A stretch of DNA of 25,504 nucleotides, taken from JALZAQ01 sp038253885. Its GTDB lineage: Bacteria > Gemmatimonadota > Gemmatimonadetes > Gemmatimonadales > Gemmatimonadaceae. A model generated the notes under the pieces. The model did no database searches. It was not told the origin of the DNA and was given only the letters and a program-made list of their open reading frames with translations. How positions within the stretch are numbered: position 1 is the stretch's first letter; each line of letters starts with the position of its first letter. The stretch is from positions 1 to 25,504 of the forward strand of contig JBBSGP010000041.1 in NCBI GenBank assembly GCA_038253885.1, in the 5' to 3' direction. This document shows, piece by piece, positions 14,655 through 21,715 of this stretch. The position numbers were made by a program, and so were the translations under genes.

Positions 14655-16615
14655 TGTGCGGGATAGCCGGCATCGTCACTCCTGGTCGACCATCGACTCC
14701 GGCCGACCGGCTGTTGCTCGACCGCATGACAGATGTGCTCGTCCATCGCGGTCCTGACGCGCGAGGCGCATGGCAGGAGGGAGCGGTCCTCCTGGGTCAC
14801 ACGCGACTCAGCATCATCGACCTGTCGGCGCTCGGCTGCCAGCCAATGTGCGACGACACCGGCCGATACGTCATGGTCTATAACGGTGAGGTCTATAACT
14901 ACGTGGAGCTCCGCTCGGAGCTGGAGGGGAAAGGTCATCGATTTCTGTCCGCGACGGACTCCGAGGTAGTCTTGCACGGGTTCAGGGAATGGGGACCGAA
15001 CGCCCTCTCACGATTCAACGGCATGTGGTCGATCGCGATCTGGGACCGCCAGTCCGGGGAGCTGTTCGCGGCACGCGATCGAGCCGGGAAGAAGCCGTTC
15101 TACTACGCCACGGATGACGAAGGCGCCTTCTACTTCGCGAGCGAGATCAAGGCGTTGCGTGCCGCTGGCCTCTCCTTCGGTCTCGACCCGCAGGCCGCTT
15201 TCGATTTTCTGACGCAGGGAACGTACGGGCACCTGGGGGCGCACGGATTCTTTTCCGGTGTGCAGCAGCTCCTTCCCGGACATTATCTGCAGCTCCGACC
15301 GGGGCAGGCGCCACGTATCGCCCGCTACTGGGATCTTCCGGTCGTGTCGGAGCGCGATCGATTGCGGTACGACTCCGCGTTCCGCGACCGATTCCGTGAT
15401 CTGTTCACCGATGCCGTGCGCATTCGTCTTCGAGCCGATGTGCCGGTTGGCGCGACGCTCTCCGGCGGGCTCGACTCTTCGACCATCGTGGCGCTGGTCG
15501 ATCAGGTGACGGGTGGCCGGCCATTGCACCTGTTCACAAGTCTGTATCCCGGTTCGCGGGACGATGAGACCCCATACTTCGATGCGATGGTCCATCGACT
15601 GCGCGCGCCGATTGTCCATCGAGTGGTGCCGGATGGCGAGGGGTGGCGCGAGCAACTCCTCCGGGTGCTCGACCACCAGGAGGAGCCCTTTGGCGACACG
15701 TCAATCTTTGCGCACTATTCGCTCATGCAGGCGGCTCGCGCAGCCGGGGTTCCGGTGGTGCTGTCGGGCCAGGGCGGTGACGAGCTACTCCTCGGCTATC
15801 CGTCGATGATCAACGCGTATCTCGGGCATCTTCTCCAGCAGGGGAAGGTGATTCGCGCGGCGCGCGAGATCGGACTCTGGTCGCGAGGCTCGGGGATCCC
15901 GTTGGCACGGCTGTCCTACGCGGCCGCGGGACAGGCTTTACCCTTGCCGCTACGCGATCGATTGCGCTCCCGATACGTTGCCAGCTGGGCGGAGGTCGTG
16001 ACTCCGGCGCTTCGGGACGCGGTGAGCTTTCTGCGGTTCTCGGTGGAACCGGCCCGCAGCTCATTTGACAGCTACATCGCCCAGGTGTTCAAGCGTTTTG
16101 CGATCCCCCACCTCACACACTACGATGACCGGAACGCGATGGCCTTCTCGGTCGAAGGCCGCATGCCATTTCTCGACTACCGCGTCATCGAGCTTCTTTC
16201 CACCGTGGAGTACGCTGCCCTCTATCAGAACGGCTTCTCCAAACGCGTTCTGCGCGAAACGTTCGGCCACTTACTCCCGGAGATCGTGCGGGCAAGACAG
16301 GACAAAGTAGGCTTCCACACACCGATGGCCGCCTGGTTGCGACGAGAAGGGGAGTGGCTCGCAAATTTCATGACCGTCGATCGCGTCGCGAGCCTGGGCG
16401 TCCTGAACGCTGGGCGCTATCTCGAACGCCTCCGGGAACTACGGGCCGGCCGCGACGAGGTTGTCCTGCACGTGTGGCGAGGCTTCATTCTGCATTTGTG
16501 GGCGGAGCGGTTTGACATCAGGTCGACGGAGCTTGAGTCGGCCCGTGGCCTCAGAGTGCGGCCGGTGGCCGACACACTGTCTCGTGCGACGGCGGCAACG
16601 AAGGTGGGCGCGTGA
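14654..16615 (+). CDS. asnB: AsnB-like glutamine amidotransferase 4
   Basis: Asparagine-synthase family amidotransferase of 653 aa; the symbol denotes family only. The glutaminase domain has Cys2, RGPDA (32-36), GHTRLSIIDLS, YNGEVYNY and SATDSEV. The NGMWSIAIWD and GKKPFYY variants set it apart from the other paralogues, which have MFAF and a G-I/V-KPL segment. The synthetase domain has SGGLDSS (270-276), SGQGGDELLLGY (from 371), VEGRMPFLDYR and DKVGFHTPMAAWL. Gln373 replaces the Glu of true asparagine synthetase. The ATG overlaps the preceding glycosyltransferase stop by one base, and the stop overlaps the polymerase candidate's GTG by four. The role is inferred as amidation of a uronic acid residue or nucleotide sugar. 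Confidence 0.93.
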   Translation: MCGIAGIVTPGRPSTPADRLLLDRMTDVLVHRGPDARGAWQEGAVLLGHTRLSIIDLSALGCQPMCDDTGRYVMVYNGEVYNYVELRSELEGKGHRFLSATDSEVVLHGFREWGPNALSRFNGMWSIAIWDRQSGELFAARDRAGKKPFYYATDDEGAFYFASEIKALRAAGLSFGLDPQAAFDFLTQGTYGHLGAHGFFSGVQQLLPGHYLQLRPGQAPRIARYWDLPVVSERDRLRYDSAFRDRFRDLFTDAVRIRLRADVPVGATLSGGLDSSTIVALVDQVTGGRPLHLFTSLYPGSRDDETPYFDAMVHRLRAPIVHRVVPDGEGWREQLLRVLDHQEEPFGDTSIFAHYSLMQAARAAGVPVVLSGQGGDELLLGYPSMINAYLGHLLQQGKVIRAAREIGLWSRGSGIPLARLSYAAAGQALPLPLRDRLRSRYVASWAEVVTPALRDAVSFLRFSVEPARSSFDSYIAQVFKRFAIPHLTHYDDRNAMAFSVEGRMPFLDYRVIELLSTVEYAALYQNGFSKRVLRETFGHLLPEIVRARQDKVGFHTPMAAWLRREGEWLANFMTVDRVASLGVLNAGRYLERLRELRAGRDEVVLHVWRGFILHLWAERFDIRSTELESARGLRVRPVADTLSRATAATKVGA

Positions 16616-18123
16616 ACAGCTCGACCGCGACACTCCTGCAAGCACCAACTATCGCGGGCGCGCACATCCGACCGAGCCGTTTCGTGAGGCTCACGATTCG
16701 GGCCGCCCTGACGTTCTACTGGGCGTCAGCCATCACCGGTTTGCTCGGCGTCAGTGTCAACGAGCCCTGGCTCGTCGCGTCCGCAGCCGGCTTTGCTGGT
16801 CTTGGGCTTTTTCTCAGCGACGTGGGCCGGACGCGGCAAGGGGGACTCACCGCGATCACCGTATTCTCCCTCTTCGGCGCCGCGACGGGATTCGCGAATG
16901 CAGTCGGAATATACGCGGGCAACGGTCCTTTCCGTTCGGTCTACTTCATCTACGCGGTGGACAGTCACGTGATGCTGGCCTCCCTTCTGGGGTTCGCGGC
17001 CACCGTGCTTCCGGTGCTGGGGTTTTGGGCGGTAGTTCGGCGAGCAAGTATGCGACGGTGGAGTGATCTTCTGCCAGACGTTAGAGGGACCATAAGCAAC
17101 CGCAACCTTCTTATCAGTGCTTCCATTCTGGCTCCCCTCGTCACGGTGCTACGATTCTTGAATGTGGTTCCCTCTCTCGGGACGGTCAGCGAGGTCGTGT
17201 TCCTGATCCCGCAATTCGCCGTCTTCGTTCTGGCTCGCGTGGGAACCGCTCGGCAGGTGCGCGGCGCCCTGCCGCTCGCACTGGTGCTCGCGCTCATGGA
17301 GGCATTTCGTGGCCTCGTCTTCGAGTACCTCCGTCTGGCCGCTGTGCTACCGATCGTCGCCCTGGTGAGCGGTGCGGTGTTGGGCGCTCGCTCCCTCAAA
17401 CCTCTCCGGATGAAGCTGCTTGTTCCGATTTATCCGCTTTGCGCCATTTATGTTCTGTACTTCGGCGTATTGGGCGAGATCCGCAGCACCAACTTTGGAG
17501 GGGACAAGCTCAACACGCTGTTGGAGTACGACATGTCACAGTCATCGACCAGGGAGGCCGCCGCTCACAAGGAGACTGTCTTGAGTCGCCTGACGACGTT
17601 CAACCAGTTATCACAGATCCGGCGGGTAGTCGATGAGGACGGCTTCTACGAAGGAAAGACGCTAAGCTACCTCGCCTACGCCTTCATGCCCCGCTTTCTC
17701 TTCCCTGACAAGCCGCGCATTCAACGCGGCAGCTGGTTCGCGGTGCGAATCGGGCAAGCAATGGAAACCGAAAATGGTTGGTATAACAACGCGGTGAACA
17801 TGACGGTCCAGGGCGAGCTTTACCTGAACTGGGGTTGGATAGGCATCATGCTAGGTCTACCGCTGTACGGGTTGGCTCTTGCCGTGTTTTGGTCGCGCGC
17901 GCGTTTCTGGGAGGACGACAGAAATGCCCTGGGCACCGCATTCGGCTTCTACGTGATGTGGGCGGCATTGAGCGCGGCCGGCGACTTGACCATTCTGGTA
18001 ACGATTCTCGCCGTCTACCTTCTCTTCGCTGCCGCCGGGCTTGGCATTCGAGCGGTCGCACAGAACGCTCGAGGAACGGCCGCCCGCAGAAGCGCGGTGC
18101 CGCCGACAGAGGCCGCGTCTTGA
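16612..18123 (+). CDS. Candidate Wzy-type O-antigen/oligosaccharide repeat-unit polymerase
   Basis: Polytopic inner-membrane protein of 503 aa with around ten or more hydrophobic segments and a large polar loop of about residues 290-395. In the loop, FMPRFLFPDKP (358-368) and VQGELYLNWGWIG (399-411) match the pattern seen in O-antigen polymerase-like proteins (Arg/Pro-rich PDKP loop, then a Glu-x-Tyr/Phe-x-N-x-G helix start). Such enzymes polymerise undecaprenyl-linked repeat units on the periplasmic face. The GTG start at 16612 overlaps amidotransferase 4 by four bases and has AAGG seven bases upstream. It is the only plausible polymerase in the window, consistent with a Wzx/Wzy-dependent glycan, although no flippase is present. 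These proteins diverge greatly in sequence, so the call rests on topology, loop motif and context. Confidence 0.72.
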   Translation: MNSSTATLLQAPTIAGAHIRPSRFVRLTIRAALTFYWASAITGLLGVSVNEPWLVASAAGFAGLGLFLSDVGRTRQGGLTAITVFSLFGAATGFANAVGIYAGNGPFRSVYFIYAVDSHVMLASLLGFAATVLPVLGFWAVVRRASMRRWSDLLPDVRGTISNRNLLISASILAPLVTVLRFLNVVPSLGTVSEVVFLIPQFAVFVLARVGTARQVRGALPLALVLALMEAFRGLVFEYLRLAAVLPIVALVSGAVLGARSLKPLRMKLLVPIYPLCAIYVLYFGVLGEIRSTNFGGDKLNTLLEYDMSQSSTREAAAHKETVLSRLTTFNQLSQIRRVVDEDGFYEGKTLSYLAYAFMPRFLFPDKPRIQRGSWFAVRIGQAMETENGWYNNAVNMTVQGELYLNWGWIGIMLGLPLYGLALAVFWSRARFWEDDRNALGTAFGFYVMWAALSAAGDLTILVTILAVYLLFAAAGLGIRAVAQNARGTAARRSAVPPTEAAS

Positions 18124-19370
18124 CCGAGCGCCCAGGACGGGTCACCGCCATCGCTATGGCCGGCGCGGTTCTCGTTGGGTTTGGCCTCCTGATGAACGAA
18201 TGGACGCTTCCCGCCTTGCTGGGTGCGCATCGCCTGCAGAATCCGGCCACACGGAGCATCGTGTTGCTCGGGGAGACAGTCCTGGTTGTCACGGGCTCAT
18301 TGCTCATCCGTTATCGTCATCGGGTACGGGGACAGGACATCATCTTCGGGATGATTCCGGTCCTCCTGCTCGCCCTGATCTGTGAAGGCGTGACCCGCGT
18401 GATATTTCGGGGGGGCTGGGCGAACACCATGATGCTGGACGACACCCGCGGGTGGGTGACCCGGCCGAATCTTCACAAGATGATCCCAACGCTCCATGGT
18501 ATCGCGAGCTATTCCACCACGCGCGACGGATTCCGCCGCTGGGGGAACCCGGCGAATCACAAGACGAAGGTGTTCGTCATCGGCGACTCGTACACTCACG
18601 CCATCGGCGTGTCGGACGGTCAGACGTACTTCGATTGGCTCGCCTCGCGGGACACCGCACTCGAAGTCTTCGCGTATGGGTCGAGTATGTACGGCTCGCT
18701 GCAGGAATACCTCACGCTCGACAAGTACATGGATGTCATCAAGCCGGACGTGATCCTCTGGCAATTCTGCAGCAATGACATCGCCAACAACGACCGAGCG
18801 TTCGAGCGGGCCAGCATCTCCAACAATAACGCGATGAGGCGCCCGTACTATCAGGACGGACATATCGAAAGGCATTTTCCGTATCGACTGGAGCTGGTGG
18901 GCAGGTCGTATCTGCTGCGCTACTTCGAAGTTCAGTGGCGCGTCCTGAGACGAGTCCGCTTCAACGAGCACACTCTGGAAGACACAATCACTCCGGCTGC
19001 GCCCCTCTATCGGGAGGCGATGCGGCGGACATCGGCGATCCTGGGCCTGGTGAAACTGCGCGCCGGTAGCATCCCGGTCGTTGCCTTCGAGGTCGATCGG
19101 CCACGTTTCATCGACCATAGCTACGAGCGCGTCGCCAGGCAGAATGGAATCTTGTTCGCTGACAGCATTCCAGAGCGAATCGAGACTTCTCGCGCGGCGG
19201 GGATGCGCGTTGACGACGCGCCCGCCGATTTTCACTGGACCCCCGAAGGCCACCGGATAGCGGGCGAGGCCCTCCTCCGGTTTCTCGTGAGCCGACATCT
19301 CATCGCTCCATCGCCGGTGGGGCTGGACGCAGCTCATGAGGCAGGCAGAAGCGGTTCATCCACTCCGTGA
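18120..19370 (+). CDS. Membrane-anchored SGNH/GDSL-type hydrolase or acyltransferase
   Basis: About 416 aa. Three hydrophobic segments lie in the first 95 residues and are followed by a soluble SGNH domain, probably periplasmic. Block I is VIGDSYTH with nucleophile Ser157. Block II is YGSSMYG with Gly187. Block III is FCSND with Asn219. The last block is ADFHWTPEGH, with Asp370 and His372. All four catalytic blocks are present. Such proteins add or remove O-acyl groups, or act as esterases, in polysaccharide loci. The start is uncertain: TTG at 18120 forms a TTGA overlap with the polymerase stop, matching the GTGA/ATGA overlaps elsewhere in the operon, while ATG at 18156 would shorten the protein to 404 aa. 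The stop overlaps the next gene by four bases. Confidence 0.82.
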   Translation: MTERPGRVTAIAMAGAVLVGFGLLMNEWTLPALLGAHRLQNPATRSIVLLGETVLVVTGSLLIRYRHRVRGQDIIFGMIPVLLLALICEGVTRVIFRGGWANTMMLDDTRGWVTRPNLHKMIPTLHGIASYSTTRDGFRRWGNPANHKTKVFVIGDSYTHAIGVSDGQTYFDWLASRDTALEVFAYGSSMYGSLQEYLTLDKYMDVIKPDVILWQFCSNDIANNDRAFERASISNNNAMRRPYYQDGHIERHFPYRLELVGRSYLLRYFEVQWRVLRRVRFNEHTLEDTITPAAPLYREAMRRTSAILGLVKLRAGSIPVVAFEVDRPRFIDHSYERVARQNGILFADSIPERIETSRAAGMRVDDAPADFHWTPEGHRIAGEALLRFLVSRHLIAPSPVGLDAAHEAGRSGSSTP

Positions 19371-20434
19371 CCGCCGAATCCGGGCCCGAGCCGGCAACTC
19401 ATCGAGCGATTGTCGTTTGCGAGCAATGGGCGGGCAGCACGGGATACGCCGGCCTCACGGCGCTGCGGCGGGCCGGTTGGACAGCACGCGCATTCAACGA
19501 ATGGGAATTCGTGCCTGTCCGGTGGCGGACCACGGCTTTGAAGGGATTTGCCCGGTTGCTGCGCTCGCTCGCCGTGCGTGAGCTCGGCCGGGAGCTCGTG
19601 CGTGAGGCTAGCCAGCTTCACCCCGAGTTCGTTCTCGTTTTCAAGGGCACGTTCATTCCAGGATCCGCCCTCGTCGAGCTGCGCGCTCTCGGAGTCAAGA
19701 CCTACTGCTTCTACCCGGACGTCTCATTCCGCGCGCACGGTAGCCAGATTCCCTCCGCTCTGCCGCTGTACGACTGGGTGTTCACGACAAAGAAGTTCGG
19801 GCTGCGAGATATGCGCGAGCAACTTGGTGTCACCCGAACGAGCCTTCTTCGACACGCATGCGATACCGAGGTACATCGGCCGCTCCAGCTGTCCGGAGAT
19901 GATCGCGCGAGGTACGGATGCGACGCGTCCTTCATCGGCACCTGGTCGCCGAAGAAGGAAAATCTGTTACGAGAGTTGGTTGAACGCCGGCCGGACATGC
20001 AGCTGCGTGTGTGGGGAGAGCGGTGGAATAGAGCTGCTGCTGGCGTCCTCAAGCGCGCTATCATGGGTCATCACGTCCAGGGCGACGAATTCGCGCGAGC
20101 AATTGCTGGCTCCAAGATCAACATTGCAATCTTGAGCGAGCGACGTGAAGGTGCCTCAGACGGCGATCAGATCACGACTCGCACCTTCCACATTCCGGCG
20201 AGCGGCGGATTCATGCTTCACGAGCGTACTCCCGAGCTATTGGAGATCCTCCGTGAGAGCGTCGATGTGGCGTGCTTCTCTGGTGCGGATGAGCTCTCAC
20301 GTCAGGTGGGCCACTATCTGAACGACCCGCGTGAACGAGAAACTGTAGCGAAGCGAGGCCGCGCTACTGTTCTCGCACACCACACATGGGATCACCGCAT
20401 CCAGGATATTCTCCTGAGGCACGGCTCGCTATGA
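19367..20434 (+). CDS. CgeB-like glycosyltransferase
   Basis: Glycosyltransferase of 355 aa resembling the CgeB / Glyco_trans_1_2 group, a GT-B-like family. Diagnostic segments are FIGTWSPKKENLL (from residue 189), which opens the C-terminal domain, and TTRTFHIPASGGFML (from 270), the donor-site helix region typical of this group. YPDVSFR in the N-terminal domain corresponds to the family's conserved YPDD-like site. The GTG start overlaps the SGNH gene by four bases. An ATGA overlap couples it to the next GT4. No membrane segment is evident. Substrate unknown. It probably extends or branches the repeat unit. Confidence 0.85.
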   Translation: MTAESGPEPATHRAIVVCEQWAGSTGYAGLTALRRAGWTARAFNEWEFVPVRWRTTALKGFARLLRSLAVRELGRELVREASQLHPEFVLVFKGTFIPGSALVELRALGVKTYCFYPDVSFRAHGSQIPSALPLYDWVFTTKKFGLRDMREQLGVTRTSLLRHACDTEVHRPLQLSGDDRARYGCDASFIGTWSPKKENLLRELVERRPDMQLRVWGERWNRAAAGVLKRAIMGHHVQGDEFARAIAGSKINIAILSERREGASDGDQITTRTFHIPASGGFMLHERTPELLEILRESVDVACFSGADELSRQVGHYLNDPRERETVAKRGRATVLAHHTWDHRIQDILLRHGSL

Positions 20435-21666
20435 CGGACACTCCGGCCTGCAGGCTGGCCGTTGTAGCATCCCACCCAATCCAGTACTTCACTCCACTCT
20501 ACCGGCGCCTCGCGAAGTTCCCTGGTCTGGACCTCGATGTTCTGTTCTGTCGAGATTTTGGTGTTCGCCCCCGTTTCGATCGGCAGTTCGCACAAGTCAT
20601 CGCGTGGGACACTGATCAACTCTCCGGGTACAATCACCGCTTTCTGAAGAACATCAGCCCGGTTCATGACACGTTCAATCCCCTTCATGCAATTAACCCG
20701 GGCGCATTCTTGAGGCTCTTGTCCGGGTATGACGCGCTGTGGGTAAACGGCTACCTCTATCCGTCGAACTGGCTCGCAGTGTTCGCGGCGCGATTACGTC
20801 GGACCCGCATTCTCCTGCGAAGCGAGCTTCAGTTCGGCAGCTCCGCGGACGAGCCATCGGCACGGCCGCTCCGTGACGCGGTGCTTCGCCAGTGGATACA
20901 ACGCAGCGACGCGCTGCTGTATATCGGGCGGGCAAACCGCCAGGCGTACTTGCATTACGGTGCTCGGGAGGAGCAGCTGTTCTTCGCGCCCTACAGCGTG
21001 GACGTCGAGCGAATCGCGGCCCTGGCTCCGGAGGACGGATCAGCGCGCGTCACAGCGAGGAATCGCTGGAACGTGCCCACTGATCGTCCGGTCGCTCTGT
21101 TCGTTGGAAAGCTCACCCGGAACAAGCATCCGGAAGCTCTGCTTCAACTTGCTCGAGTCGCCGCGGCGCGACCGATTGACGTGCACCTGGTGTTTGTCGG
21201 GAGCGGTGAGATGCAAGGGGAATTGGAAGAAGCGGTCAAGCGAGATGGACTCACAAATGTGTCGATGCTCGGATTCGTGAATCAGAGCGAGCTTCCGCGG
21301 GTTTACGCCATGGCGGATCTGTTCATTCTTCCGTCGGATTCCGAGCCCTGGGGACTTGTCGTCAATGAGGCGATGGCAGCGGGCATTCCCGTGGTGGTCT
21401 CCGATAGCGTGGGCTGCGCGCCCGATCTCATTCAGTCAGGAGTCACCGGTTACACGTTTCCGCGCGGCGATTGGAACGCGATGGCGCACCGTGCGCTGAC
21501 AATCCTCGAAGATCCCATGTCGGCGCGGCGGATGGGTCGAGCGGCGCGCGAGCTGTCTTCGCGGTACAGCTACGACGCCACGGTCGCCGGAATCCTCGCC
21601 GCTCTGTCCGCCCTGGGTCTATTCACCGCTGGGGAGCAGGTCGAGCGCCAGCACGTAGAGGCGTGA
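20431..21666 (+). CDS. GT4 glycosyltransferase
   Basis: GT-B glycosyltransferase of 411 aa. The N-terminal domain begins with VASHPIQYFTPLYRRLA, a pattern common in GT4 enzymes of capsule and O-antigen loci. The C-terminal domain shows LFVGKLTRNKHPE, the VGSGEMQGELEE strand-helix and the donor-site motif SEPWGLVVNEAMAAG, with E305 and E313 as the EX7E pair. The ATG at 20431 overlaps the CgeB-like gene by four bases. The open frame upstream of it lies within that gene. It is followed by 49 non-coding bases, the only real gap within the rightward operon after the first gene pair. Substrate unknown. Confidence 0.9.
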   Translation: MTDTPACRLAVVASHPIQYFTPLYRRLAKFPGLDLDVLFCRDFGVRPRFDRQFAQVIAWDTDQLSGYNHRFLKNISPVHDTFNPLHAINPGAFLRLLSGYDALWVNGYLYPSNWLAVFAARLRRTRILLRSELQFGSSADEPSARPLRDAVLRQWIQRSDALLYIGRANRQAYLHYGAREEQLFFAPYSVDVERIAALAPEDGSARVTARNRWNVPTDRPVALFVGKLTRNKHPEALLQLARVAAARPIDVHLVFVGSGEMQGELEEAVKRDGLTNVSMLGFVNQSELPRVYAMADLFILPSDSEPWGLVVNEAMAAGIPVVVSDSVGCAPDLIQSGVTGYTFPRGDWNAMAHRALTILEDPMSARRMGRAARELSSRYSYDATVAGILAALSALGLFTAGEQVERQHVEA

Positions 21667-21700
21667 GACCCTCTGTGGGCATTTCCCCCGCTGATCTCAC
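21663..21700 (+). other. Imperfect hairpin in the operon's largest internal gap
   Basis: GTGAGA at 21663-21668 is complementary to TCTCAC at 21695-21700, with an inner GGG/CCC pairing around CATTT. It begins at the stop codon of the GT4 gene and ends 15 bases before amidotransferase 5. There is no run of T after it, so it is not a classical intrinsic terminator. It could be an mRNA processing or attenuation element, or chance. Confidence 0.25.
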
Positions 21701-21715
21701 CCGTGCCTGACCGCC

